Assembly: GCA_963576735.1 (NCBI GenBank)
Contig: OY755171.1
Span: 1,488,001-1,552,000 of the forward strand
Length of the DNA: 64,000 nt
Source: Bedellia somnulentella
Lineage: Eukaryota; Arthropoda; Insecta; Lepidoptera; Bedelliidae
Reading direction: 5' to 3'
Shown one piece after another: positions 35,584 through 47,035 of the stretch. Each line of letters begins with the position of its first letter. Positions within the stretch are counted from its first letter, which is position 1. The translations under genes and the position numbers were made by a program. The notes beneath the pieces are model-generated. The model was not told the DNA's origin. It made no database searches and was given only the letters and a program-made list of their open reading frames with translations.

Positions 35584-36206
35584 CAATAGTCTTATTGATA
35601 TTTTGTTTATTATTTTGAAAATATCGTTTATGAACATAAAATCTCGAAATGGGTTGTAACCAACAACACCTTTATCAAACTTTGCATACCGAACTTCATT
35701 TGTTAAATAATCACAAATAAATTGGTGAAAAATCATATTTAAAAGTAAGATATTTTATCATTTCATTATAAAAAAACATTAATCCTTAGACTTTGAATCG
35801 CAATATAAAAGGAATTGCAAATCCGCCTACATCATAATTATACAAAAATTGGTTAATCTCACCTTAAAACCGCAGACATCTACAAACTTTTTAAATGATA
35901 AGACGTTTTAAGAAAAGACCAAAAGGCCATTAAAAAGTTAGTTAGCGTGCAGTAGTGCCCGCGTTATGGTGCTTCAAAACTTTTTTTAAGACAATTGCTT
36001 ATATTTATTACACTGTTCTTAATAACATTAATGTTTTTATCGACCGGAACAAGTTTTATCGTCTGAGATGGGAATTTTACAATTTTATAGATTAAACGTA
36101 ACTTAGAAATCGATATTACTTTATATCAAGAGGTTTTAACTTGATTGTAATGTTGAGGAAAGTAGACATAAAGTATTTATTGCACATCAGAATTAGTAAT
36201 TATACA
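35584..36206. other. No feature recognised
   Basis: AT-rich unique sequence. Confidence 0.5.
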
Positions 36207-36304
36207 AAAAGTCCGTCTGAAACAGAATAGCCATGTCTTATCAATGAAAGCGATATCTTCCAGACAACTCTTGGCCGCAAGGGTCGGTTGACTAAATTAT
36301 AGTT

Positions 36305-36309
<5 letters not shown>

Positions 36310-36341
<32 letters not shown>

Positions 36342-36362
36342 CACACACACACACACACACAC
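36310..36362. repeat. (CA)n microsatellite
   Basis: Long CA run with one interruption, continuous with the CATAC tail of the next SINE-A copy. Confidence 0.95.
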
Positions 36363-36596
36363 ATACATACTCATGGCCATAAATCCTAAAAGGGGTAGCC
36401 AGAGCTTCAGAGCTAGAAACTTTAGAGCCACATTTGGAAATCAATAGGGGACAAAATGGTAGAAATAAAGTATAGTTGGTGATGGGTCTCCAATCGCATT
36501 GCCCAAAAACCACTAAACGCCCCATACCGTTAGTCGCCTCTTACGACACCCGTTGGTAGAAAGGGGTGGTGACATTCTAAGCCGTCATTACACGTC
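36361..36596 (-). repeat. SINE-A copy, second subfamily
   Basis: CATACATACTCATGGCCATAA at the left to AGCCGTCATTACACGTCC at the right. The adjoining CA run looks like an expanded tail. Confidence 0.85.
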
Positions 36597-36744
36597 CCGA
36601 ATGTACACACTACAAAAAGTTGGTCTGAAACAGAATAGCCCTTGTCTTATCAATGAAAGCGAGCTTCCAGACAGCTTTTAGCCGCAAAAGTCGGTTGACG
36701 AAATCATGCTAAAGTCATGAAAACATAGGGGGTCACTACTGATA

Positions 36745-36905
36745 ACATATTTAGATCAAATAGAGATATTTAAAAATAAGCAGGCGTCCGAAATAAAAGG
36801 TATAAAAGGGATTGAATAAAAATAATGATGCATGTCAATAAAACTCGAGAGATTTGCCAGGACCGCACAAAGTAGCAATTTTAAGTCTCTGCCTGCATCA
36901 GTGCG
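36745..36905 (+). pseudogene. RTE-like LINE C-terminal remnant
   Basis: Fragments such as LDQIE and, in another frame, REICQDRTK match the LINE C-terminus (LDQIEHVL and REVCQDRTK). It is frameshifted and the tail is decayed. Confidence 0.65.
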
Positions 36906-37001
36906 AAGTTTCATTAGACCTTCTGAAGGATTTGATTTTGCTTCTGCTATATCGACCGTTACGTAGACGCCACTTCAAAAACATTGAGCCCCAATATCTT
37001 T

Positions 37002-37301
37002 AGAAAATGTAATTACATATATACATGCATATACTCACGGCTATTAATCCGAAAAAGAGGTGGCCAGGGCTTCAAATCTAGAAACTTCTCAGCCACTGCC
37101 GTGCTAGTGATATACTGACGTGTAAAGCTGGCTTAGAATGTCACTACCCCTTTCTACCCACGGGTATCGTACGAGGTGACTAAGGGCATAGGGCTTTTTA
37201 AAGTGGATTTTGGGTGATGCGGTTGGAGACTCCACGATACTTTATTTCTACTATCTTGTCCCCTATCAACTTCCAAATGTGGCTGAGGAGAAAATGTAAT
37301 T
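37002..37301 (-). repeat. SINE-A with inverted 5' part (twin-priming form)
   Basis: The 3' part lies on the minus strand (37015 to about 37098) and the 5' part on the plus strand (37117-37288), joined by about 18 unassigned bases. An identical 13-bp TSD, AGAAAATGTAATT, flanks the whole unit at 37002-37014 and 37289-37301, so it is one insertion. The two parts meet in the consensus at GTGGCTGAG, so almost nothing is lost. This is the layout produced when a second internal priming event inverts the 5' segment. Confidence 0.88.
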
Positions 37302-37723
37302 GAATAAAATATTGATTTTATTAATTGTTAGTTATAGTATAAACGTATTTATTAAAGCAATCAAATTGATTGCTTTGGCCCACATAAAATCCCTAGGCTT
37401 AGCAAAACGGCCGCTCAGAATTCCGACCGAGGCGTGAAATTTCAATCAAACTGGTATACATATGCAAATATATTCTCTTTGCCTACGAAATGATGATGTA
37501 CTCTTACTTTTGTATTTATTTAAGTATTCTCATATTTTTAGTATACGTAAGATATTTTGTTGCTTTTAATAACGCTATCAAATGCGATTGCGGTAGGCAG
37601 CGACAATTGCGGCCACTTATATGATCATCACGAACCATTCTTTCATAATCATACATCATCTGATATTTATTTTATTAAACTTCTGACTTCAGACTACTAC
37701 CTTTTTATAACGTTTATCTTCAC
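37302..37723. other. No feature recognised
   Basis: AT-rich unique sequence. Confidence 0.5.
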
Positions 37724-37787
37724 TGTCACATGACCAAGTATAACTCAACCATGCATGTGGGATTCCTCACGATGTTTTCCCTCACCA
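37724..37787 (-). repeat. SINE-C internal fragment
   Basis: CACTGTCACATGACCAAGTA and CCTCACGATGTTTTCCCTCA match the body of SINE-C on the minus strand. Confidence 0.75.
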
Positions 37788-38488
37788 TTTATTTTTGAGA
37801 GTTTAAAATATGTGCTATTTTTCTTAGTTATATATAGTTCGTTAGCATCGTTAGCTCCACCAACCCAACTACTAGGGTATATTTAAGTTTATTTTTACAT
37901 TTTTCATAGAATTAACACTCATACAGTCTTTTATTTAAAAAACGTAATTATTTCAATCCGAACCATAATAAATATCCGAAGTCAAGTAGTTCCTAAATAT
38001 AAATAAACTCAATTCTGATTCTTCCAAACTGTATAGTATTGTTTCTCTTCCCGAAACAAACTTCAGCTGACAAAGTTTTGTACAAATTTTACGCAAAACC
38101 AGACACGAAGTGACGCGTTGCTTTATTTAAAGTTTTAAATTAAATTAAAACAAAAGTAGGGGCATATGCTGCAGTCCCGTAAACAGATTAGAATTATATT
38201 CAAACGATCGTTTTTCTACATTATAGTTCATTGAGATAAACTGTTTGTAATTATTTTATTAGCATATGCAGTAATGAGTTTTCTATTATATTTTTTACTT
38301 TAGATAGAAAATAGCTTTTTAATACAGCGATGTACAAAATATGATCAGTTTTCCATTAATTTTACGACTATAGTTGTAGTACTATTAGGCGTTAATTGCC
38401 ATCTCAATTCTCAGTTTATCCTACAATATATTTTACATTTAAAATATGATCATTTAATGTTATTTTTGTATAACATGTCGATTCTTAA
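37788..38488. other. No feature recognised
   Basis: AT-rich unique sequence. Confidence 0.5.
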
Positions 38489-38731
38489 TTAGGTTGTATA
38501 CTGTTTGTAATTAAATTTATCTTTTATTAAAAATGGATTTATTATGGATGTATTAGAATGGCGAGATTTGGACGCGCGTTCGAAAAACCGCAGCACAAAA
38601 CCGCTCGTGTAACCGGCACCCCAGTCGACCAACACATGGCACCAGCCGACGCATCCCGCGAAAGTATTGCAATGCAACAGCGACGTCTCAGCAATTTTGC
38701 ATAACGCCTTCCGTTCCGCAAAATATATCAT
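38489..38731 (-). other. GC-rich block with an 80-codon open frame
   Basis: Around 38555-38715 the sequence is clearly GC-richer than its surroundings and open on the minus strand. The product includes CVGWCHVLVDWGAGYTSG, which I do not recognise. An old insertion, a fragment of an exon or a regulatory island are all possible. Confidence 0.25.
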
Positions 38732-40494
38732 TTCATTTTTATTCTTACTTACTTGTGTGCACCCTTACTATGCTTATTGACTGACGGTAATATGTTGTAG
38801 TTACGTGCGTTTTATGTTGTGGGGGATTAGACGGCGGAATTACCGCCCGTTTGTCTGCAAAGTATTTTATAGAGAAATTGCTTTTATTATATCTACTTTT
38901 ACCTTAAATAAAAATCAAAATTTATTTAATTTAAAGTAGTCGATAGCTAATAGAGCTAGGAAAGATTTGTATGAGCGAAGCAAACTCAGATTTCTTTTTT
39001 CTGACAAACGTAAAAACAAGTTATGTTTCTTAAATACAAATTATTTATTATTTACTCATCAGCCTATTCTATACTTGCGTTAAGTGACTGAAATATCGAT
39101 AAATAAATGCTGGTTAGTGATAGAAACCACATCACTAAACAATCACATAAAACACCGCAAAAACCTAAGCCTAAAACGACATCCACATAAAGAAGTGCTA
39201 TTCAAAGCCGACTCGTTTACGTGCATTCAGTATAAATAAAAAGAAGAAGCAAACATTTTAAGAAAACTCAAGAGTAACATTCTCAAAAGACCGGTCAAAT
39301 AAAACGCGTTAAACCAGAGTAATAGCACAATAACAGAATGAGGCAACCAGCCACCTTCATAAATATATTTTACTTCGCTATAAAATAATGAGATTTAAAC
39401 CCTTCATTTCTCTTTACGATGTCTAAGTCCGAAAACACCGATTCTCAAAACGGTTTTCGAGATGGGAAAACAGGGGAGCTCATAGTATGGCCGCATATAC
39501 CTTTTGCATTTATAATACATTCGCGAATTTTATCTAGAAACGGGGTGCCATGTTTGCTGCAGAAAATAAAAAGAATAAAAAAATATACTTTACGATCTAT
39601 TAAAAATCAAACATTTCTTAAATTTATAACGAAACTTAAGTTTTGGTGGGAAATGTTGTATAGTGTTATTATAAACCAAACAATCTTCTTAAAAATTAGT
39701 TATGTTTAATGTTTGTCTTTGTACAATATACATACGGTTTTACCACTAAAACTCTTAAATAGCATAAAATTAACGCTTGTCTGTTCAAGCGTCATCGACA
39801 TAGGAAAAAAGGTAAAAAACAGAAATTATATGTAAATCGAACTTGAGCATAAAACGTTCAATTTTTACCAGTACCAACTTAGCCACAAAACTTTTACATA
39901 TTCATTCATTCTCAAAATCTTTTCTGTTTAACAAATTTCTTAAATTTGCTTCCAGCAAGTTACGCTAAACTTTCAGCCTTGTCTGAAAAGTTGGTAACGT
40001 TTTTTGTACATGCATGCCATACGAAGAAACTCTTTAATACTCTCGGCTTTGACTACATTCCTTGACATTTTACATGAAAACTTTTCAGCATTTTTTACAG
40101 AAATGTTGGCTTAAATCTTAACAAATAGGCTGAAGTTTTGCGAAGGAATATGTAGCTCTTTTAGCGGGCGTCTTAAGAGTCCTTTGCTTGGTATATGTTG
40201 CGAGACTTTTAGAAATTCACCTCAAGATTTGGTAAGAAATACGAAGTTGGGCAAAGGATTTCTGAAGCAAAGCTAGGGCGGGTTGCATTTCAATTTGGTA
40301 GGTGTAAATGCTTATTTCCATAACGAAGACCACAATTACGGTAATGATCGCAAGTCTAGACCAAGTCTGAAATTCTGAGTTAGATAGTCGGCGACTATCG
40401 TGACTTGGTTTCACAGGTTTAGTTCGAACAGTTTGATCATTGTGGTCAAGTTTTATCAGGTTTTTCCAGATTTTCAAATTATTTGTTTTATTAA
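38732..40494. other. No gene recognised
   Basis: AT-rich. Frames at 39419-39709 (96 codons) and 40217-40477 (86 codons, minus) lack recognisable motifs and are treated as chance. Confidence 0.45.
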
Positions 40495-40640
40495 GCTGTG
40501 TAGTGTCAGCTTAGAATAGTACTATCCCATTACTGCCCGTGGGTGTTTGTAAGAGGTGGCTAAGGGTATTGGGGCTTTCCACCAAAAACCTTTGCTTTAC
40601 AATCTTTTCCCAACTCATCTGCCTGGCTTTCCACGGTACA
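40495..40640 (+). repeat. SINE-A copy, internally deleted
   Basis: AGCTGTGTAGTGTCAGC start and an ACCAAAAACC...TTTTCCC middle. The GGGCGATGCGG core and most of the 3' part are gone. Confidence 0.8.
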
Positions 40641-42861
40641 CAAAAATATATTGCATAAAATTTAATTTGTATACTTCTCACAAATTGTAAATAAACTTTA
40701 CTACGAAGCTCAATACAAAACTAAATTGAATTCTTGATATATCTATTATCTGAACATAACTGAAGAAGCAGCATATGAACAAGTACTTTCAAGCTCTTAT
40801 TTCGTGGTCATAAAGATCAATATTGCGCTAAAATAATGGAAATAATCGCAAGAACAAAGAGCGTTGGTCAATCAGCCAATTCGCATTCAGTTGTAAGATG
40901 GGATGTTAATCTTCTGCCCTCACAGACTCCAGAACAGAGCACTGCGTAATAAAAACTGTCACTACATTTATTTACGATGCAATAAAGAAGGTTGAGATAG
41001 AATAGCGGTGAAATGATGGGGGCTAACACGGTTGCTAATGTTGAGTTCGACAGTTTATATCCAATTTTAAGTTTTGGGGTTTAGGTGTAATACTTGTTCA
41101 TTGTACTCATAATTTTAAGTATTAGACAAAAATATTATTACAGTTTTACAAAGAAGTACGATTGACAGTCTTAAAAATACTGACAGATGGTACAAACCAA
41201 CAAAACTGGAGAAGTCAAGGATTTTATAATTGTTTTTGTTTATTTATTTCATGACATAATCGCTTTTATTTTTTTTTATAAAAGATATACATTCAATTAG
41301 TTTAAGTTTTAGCGTGTATATTATTTCTCGTTTTTAATGGAAAAAAAATTGCTTTAGTATTTATTAATGTCTACTCAAAGTATACACTTTAGTCATTACT
41401 TATTTTGGTATCCCTGTTCTGATCCTTCAAATAAAAAAGAATTCATAAAATTAAGCTCTAAACCTTTACTTCCCCCAAGTGTTATTTTTAGCCGCCTCAC
41501 TTTCCTTCACATCGGCAATAGCCAGTAACATTTTGACGTGTTGTCGATCTGTCTGTGATATCATGTGTTGACTCGAGACACGTTCGAGTTTCAATAAAAC
41601 GTTATTGTTAATAAATCAATTTACGATACATTTTTGCTGAGTTCTCCATCAATTTGGAGACGATTTTCACTGAGTTTTGACGTTGCATAAAACGTGTGAC
41701 AAGCTGTTGCATTGGACATATTTGTAGTTACGTTACAAGTTAAATAAAAAAAAATCCTATGCCTGCAACATCTGAATTTCGTAATTTTCCCTTGATAATT
41801 GTACATATTATTCATTCAATGTCGATTTTTAAAATAACGGTTTATATTCTGCATACCTGATTAAGGGTTTTTTCAGGATCTTCCTCATTTCCAGCTTAGA
41901 TCTGAGTGTATACTGTGGATTTGTTGGTTAGTGCCATCGTTGTGTTATGATTCCAGGTTAGCAGACGCACCTTATTATACTTAATTTGAATTTAAAAATA
42001 TACATAAAACTAGAGAGCTGTTTACATTTCAATGACCGAGAGTGAGAGGGTGAGAGGGTCTAAAAAGGGTCTTAAATCTATAGGTTTGGAATCAATCATT
42101 AATCAGTCTGTGACGAGAAAAAGCAGTATGTATACATTACAGTAAAGGATCTTTTGAGGACGGTGGTCCAACCAAAAATCAATTGTCACTACCAATGGAA
42201 GACACGGGGATATAAAAACATATTTATTATTTTAAAATTTACATTAAACAAAGGAAACAAGTATAAACATAAATTCCTAACATTGCTACACAATTTTTTG
42301 TATGTGAGCATGTCTATTCATGTGTAGGTGTTTGCATAGCAAATACCTAATCTTGCCACAATGTATTTAACGTATATTTTTGTATGAGTAGTAATGATTA
42401 TTTTCCTGCATATCTTTTAACAAATCTATAGTATCCACACGGAAATCAAATACAAAACCAGATGACTTCAAAACCGACTCATGTTTCGTCGAAAAACTCT
42501 CTCAAAAATCCCGAACAAGCGCGGTATGTGCTATCACTGTGAGATGCAGTCCACTTATAGCTCAGTGTGTGCCTGCTAACAATGTGTCTACATCTGATAG
42601 CAGACCTGACTTCCCGAGACTATTCTCCGCCTTATTGATGAGTCAATAAAGCTGCTTGAAAATATCTGAATACGGGACTAGAAATATATGGAAGAATGTT
42701 GGGGAAATAAAGACACGACGGAAATGTTCTTCTTATTTTGAGGTGCTATTTTAGATTTATTTGCATCTTAAAAATACTAGTCTAGTGGTGTGTTGAATTG
42801 TAATAATCAGAACTTTTAAAGTCATTCCAGCCCGTCCTCATGAACATTCATAAAAATTTAA
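40641..42861. other. No feature recognised
   Basis: 2.2 kb of AT-rich sequence. A weak tRNA A-box-like string at 42555-42580 was not convincing. Confidence 0.45.
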
Positions 42862-43085
42862 TAGTACTTAAAATAGCACTTACCCATTTCTTCCGGTGGA
42901 TGTACGGTGTAAGTAAGAAGTGACTAAAGGTAGTAGACTTTTAAGGGGTTTTTGGGCGATGCGGTTGGAGTTGGTGACCAACAACCTTTATTTCACCGTC
43001 TTTTCCCCACGCAACTTCCAAAAGTGGCTGAGTAATTTCTAATTCCCTAGCTCTGGCTACCTCTTCAAGGGATTTATAGCTTTAT
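42862..43085 (+). repeat. SINE-A copy, 5' truncated
   Basis: Starts at AAAATAGCACTTACCCATTT, ends GGATTTATAGCTTTATTT. The tail is lost. Confidence 0.8.
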
Positions 43086-43665
43086 TTAGGATTTATAGAT
43101 GAATGAATGCTCTATAGTTATATACACTTTAGATACACGTTGGTCTGTTTATGTAATCCTCCTATTTATTCATAATTATTTGTATATTATTAATATTTAT
43201 TTATATAAACTTACGAAATAGGGGTTGAAAATACTGTCAAGAATACAACAGTCATAAGAAACCAAATTTGACTCTAATTAGATATTATGCTACACAATAG
43301 TTATTCCCCTTTGAATAAAATATGGGTTACTATTATCATACTAATTGGGAGAAACTTGATGCTTGTAGAGGGTTAGATTTACCGCTGACCAAATGGTGCA
43401 TAAAAAACTCGTTCAAGATTCGAATAAATTTTATCATCATGTGAAGAAGTTTATGATTATTAGAAGAAAATTGTGAATTATAAAAGTTGCGTAATTATCA
43501 TGTTATAACTAAAATATTTAAAAAAATGTTTGTTTTCGAAAGAGACATATGGAGAAAATGTTTTGAAATAATCTTATGTCAAGTCAAATGGTTTCTGAAG
43601 TCTCAAATGAGTCTGCAATATCCTACTTTAGAACGGGCAGAAGGAACACAATAGGAGAGTTAATC
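43086..43665. other. No feature recognised
   Basis: AT-rich unique sequence. Confidence 0.5.
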
Positions 43666-43915
43666 GCCGTGTAGTGTCGGCTTAGAATAACACTACCCCA
43701 TTTCTACCCGTGGGTGATCGTAAGAGGTGAATAAGGATATAGGGGCTTTTTAAGTGATTTTTGGGTGATGTGGTTGGAGACCCGTCACCAAAAACATTTA
43801 TTATTACTATCTTTTCCCCAATCAACTTCCAAAAGTGGCTGAGGAATTTCTCATTCCAAAGCTCTGGCTACCCGTTAAAGGATTTATAGCCGTGAGAATA
43901 TGTATGTATGTATGT
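43666..43915 (+). repeat. SINE-A copy, third subfamily
   Basis: GCCGTGTAGTGTCGGC with TACCCGTGGGTGATCG, to GCCGTGAGAATATGTATG. The GAGAATATG tail matches the LINE tail especially well. Confidence 0.9.
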
Positions 43916-44113
43916 AAATAATTTAATATTAAGTTAGGTAATGATGTGTATCAAAACGACTATGGTGATATAGTTAGGCGATATTGAAGGAAATGCTAAG
44001 ATAGTTTTGATACATATAAATAAGGCATCAGATAAGAGTAAAAAAAATATGTAACAACCTAATCGTGGAAGGTAATATATCATAGAGGATATTTTTAAAT
44101 CAAATAGAGAATG

Positions 44114-44228
44114 TATATATATTTGATAAATAAAGAATAAATAAAGGAAAGAAAAATTCTTTATTTATTAGTAATAATCCCCACATGAGGTTTTCATGAA
44201 CAAAAAGATTTAAATTATATATATTTGA
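44114..44228 (+). repeat. SINE-B short copy with 13-bp TSD
   Basis: TATATATATTTGA flanks an 89-bp insert (44127-44215). Left part: inverted linker AATAAATAAAGGAAAG. Right part: sense tail TTTATTTATTAGTAATAATC with the ACATGAGG hairpin and ATTTAAAT end. The tRNA part is absent. Confidence 0.85.
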
Positions 44229-44854
44229 GTCCGGCACAAATATCATGCAAAGTTAGGTGAAATAGTAATTTTGTCAATTAACATATATTCTTTATGACAA
44301 ATAGATATGTTTTTGAAGGAACAACAACAAAAATAGAACTCATCTCCTCTCATCACATTCTTACACGAAACATTAACAAATTGTCTGTCAAAAAGCTTGC
44401 ACGATTCCTCAATGACAAATTTTAAACACCAAAAGATTCTCCATAGAAGCCTGTACAACCATTCGTAATGACCTTTACTCACTATACCGTAGATCAAATT
44501 GAGGAGTTCAAGTTTATTTGGTTCTTTGAGTATGTGATGGTACAGTCGTATACAAAAGTTGACAAATCATCGGTCCGAGGTACAGTTAACATGTAAATCA
44601 ATGGTTGCTATTGTGTTCGGATTATTTGGTGTAAGGCTCAATCGGACTGAGTCGCCTTTGTGACGTTTCGTGTATGACTTTGACAAAAGCCTTCGTTTTG
44701 TCATGTCACTGTGATGTTGGAAGGTTGTGGAGGCGTTAAATGGTTTTAAGACAGGGTGTAAAGAAGCTATTTATGTCAATATCGATAAAAATAAAATAAA
44801 GAATAAAAAAAGCATATGTATCTTTTGATCATATTTTTAATTCGTTTAATAAAC
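44229..44854. other. No feature recognised
   Basis: An 84-codon minus frame at 44243-44497 has no recognisable motif. Confidence 0.45.
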
Positions 44855-45303
44855 CAGTAATATTACAAATAAATAAAGAATAAATAAAGGAAAGAAAAAT
44901 TTCGACACAGGCGGGGATCGAACCCGCGACCTCGGGTGAACGCCCCGACGCTCTGCCAACTGAGCTACCGTGTCAATTGGCTGCCAGTGCGAAATTCCTC
45001 TATCCTTTATTTCTTCTTACACGTTTAAGTAGTGTTTGCGTTTCCTACCTTCGAATTATTACTAATTCGAAAGGCCACTTGTCTACCTTTTCAGATAGAA
45101 TACAAATGTTGAAAACGCCTAACTATCACATAATTTAAATCTTTTTGTTCATGAAAACCTCATGTGGGGATTATTACTAATGTCGCGGGTTCGATCCCCG
45201 CCTGTGTCGAAATTTTTCTTTCCTTTATTTATTCTTTATTTATTAGTAATAATCCCCACATGAGGTTTTCATGAACAAAAAGATTTAAATCAGTAATATT
45301 ACA
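44855..45303. repeat. SINE-B long copy, fold-back structure, 13-bp TSD
   Basis: CAGTAATATTACA flanks the insert at 44855-44867 and 45291-45303. From the left: inverted linker, tRNA-like unit on the minus strand (44902-44975), body, and inverted tail (about 45136-45181). The other arm follows: tRNA 3' half on the plus strand (45182-45210), linker and sense tail ending ATTTAAAT. The two arms form long inverted repeats. One TSD pair implies a single integration. Confidence 0.85.
44902..44975 (-). repeat. tRNA-like head of SINE-B
   Basis: The minus strand reads TGACACGGTAGCTCAGTTGG (A box) and GCGGGTTCGATCCCCGC (B box), with a TCGGG/CCCGA anticodon stem. The loop GCGTTCA puts C where U33 is expected. 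The element context shows it is SINE sequence, not a free tRNA gene. Confidence 0.75.
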
Positions 45304-45740
45304 GTTTTACGAGAATTATGTTCAACTACACTATAATTAAAATATATAGTCAAGTTATATAGTCTTACTGAAATTGTGGTACACTTAAAATATTTTTGCT
45401 TACATATGTTTTCCTTTAAAACGGTAAACACTGAATATCATAGTTATCAAAAATAATTATATTGTAGCCTTTGCCATATCCACGATTTATTTCTAGATTT
45501 CTTGCAGTAATAATCCGAGAGCGTGACGTGTGCTAAGCATACAATAAGTTATGTTAAGTCATCGTCAAACAGGTGACATAAGTCGGTAACTTACTTTGCT
45601 TAATTTCATTTTTGTAGTAAGGTTTTACGATGACGATTTGTATAGATAATCCAATTATAACTTAGTTTTTTTTTAGTTTCATTATTATAACGTACAAACG
45701 TAATAACTTCTAGTTATTGCTAGTGCTTTTTTGACAAAAT
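45304..45740. other. No feature recognised
   Basis: AT-rich unique sequence. Confidence 0.5.
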
Positions 45741-46001
45741 CAATCCAAGGATCAATGTGCTGTGTAGTGTCGGCTTAGAATAGAACTACCCCATTTCTTC
45801 CGGTGGGTGTACGTAAGAGGCGACTAACGGTATTGGGGCTTTTAAAGAAGTTGTTGGGCGATGCGGTTGGAGACCCATCACCAACAACCTTTATTTTACA
45901 ATCTTTTCCCCACAATTTTTTTGAAAAGTGGCTAAGGAAGGCTACCCCTTCTAGAGATTTATAGCCGTGAGTATATGTATGTATGTATGTCAATCCAAGG
46001 A
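45741..46001 (+). repeat. SINE-A copy with 11-bp TSD
   Basis: CAATCCAAGGA at 45741-45751 and 45991-46001. Seven extra bases (TCAATGT) separate the left TSD from GCTGTGTAGTGTCGGC at 45759. Internal 3' part partly deleted. Confidence 0.92.
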
Positions 46002-46129
46002 GACGTTAGTCATAATATCACTTCTGGCAACAGTGGTTCAAGAAGTGAATTTACTTACGACTATCCCTTAGAGTTCTTTCCTTGAATTTCCAGACTAATT
46101 ACCTGAAACAAACAAGTTTTTATTAGTAT

Positions 46130-46235
46130 TATCATCATGGTCACCTTTCACAGACATGAGCACAACCTGCGTAGGGTGATTTCTTTGTCAACTACACTGG
46201 CCTAATGCAGGTTAAGTAGCCCAAAGACGGCTACC
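46130..46235. repeat. Possible LINE-like tail fragment
   Basis: GCGTAGGGTGATTTCTTTGTC and ACTACACTGGCCTAATGCAG weakly resemble the repeat at 31905-32000. Low confidence. Confidence 0.25.
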
Positions 46236-46582
46236 AGGATAAAACCCGAACTACATAACTTAATATGCTTTCTAAAGTACAAAAACATCTTAATTTTCAG
46301 CTAATCATATGATTCAGCGTGTATTAAACCAAACAAGCTAGATTTAACCTCACAAATTAAAATTGTGACTTTACCCCCCACAAATAGAACCGGAGCCAAA
46401 CGCTCTACCGATTAGTTATTCTGCCTTCCCAATGGGAACTCATAGCCCGATTTTACGTTGGTATGTACTCGTTCAAGAATCAGAATTACATATATGCACA
46501 GAAAAATATATGTTACATTAGTCCTTACAATCCTCCAACCGTTTTTCATATTCGCCTTTCTGGGTTATTTCATGTAAGATAG

Positions 46583-46604
46583 CAGAGAGAGAGAGAGAGA
46601 GAGA
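46583..46604. repeat. (GA)n microsatellite
   Basis: Short run of GA dinucleotides. Confidence 0.9.
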
Positions 46605-46794
46605 AACATGACCATATTCATAGCATTTATATGGTATCGTACGGAAAGTATTAATATTGACACTTCTTCAAATTTAGAACAGTATACTTTTAGAAACAGT
46701 AAACTAAGTCATACTATTTAGTGTTAAAATAAAACTATGACCGTTTAAACAAAAAGCTAATAATTCTAATCTTTGTCGCAAATGCAACCTTAAA

Positions 46795-46860
46795 ACGAAG
46801 CCCGGGGTATAAAAGTCGCGTCGAGTTACTCTACTACGGTGCGCGGTGGCTGGTAATCGA
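46795..46860 (+). promoter_or_regulatory. Candidate TATA core promoter
   Basis: CGGGGTATAAAAGTCGCG contains a TATAAAAG box at 46808 in a short GC-rich island, with pyrimidine-rich TTACTCTACT about 20-30 bp downstream where a start site could lie. No coding frame follows within the next few hundred bases, so a non-coding first exon would be needed. Speculative. Confidence 0.3.
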
Positions 46861-47035
46861 ATTGTGAGGTTCCTAGTTTGGTGCCAGAGTAGTTCGTCTA
46901 ATTGCTCTGTGCGATGTAAATTCTAGCAGGATTTGTTAGCTCTATTTTGTTGGTAGTGATGAAGTAGGCTATTAATTTAGGCTTATTTTGTGCTAGGAAT
47001 AAATGTGAGAATTACTTATGACTTAACTGAACTTA

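Larger units (their letters stand above)
36207..36703. repeat. Direct repeats of about 90 bp flanking a SINE-A
   Basis: 36207-36295 and 36616-36703 share GTCTGAAACAGAATAGCC, TCTTATCAATGAAAGCGA and GTCGGTTGAC. They are too long for a TSD, so this is a local duplication or a split larger repeat. Confidence 0.7.

Noticed and set aside
44902..44975. Functional tRNA gene
   Set aside because: A and B boxes are good, but it sits inside a TSD-flanked SINE-B, half of it recurs at 45182-45210, and U33 is replaced.
46375..46450. LINE tail or tRNA fragment (CCTTCCCAATGGGAACTCA)
   Set aside because: The match is too short to call, although it may be an old remnant.
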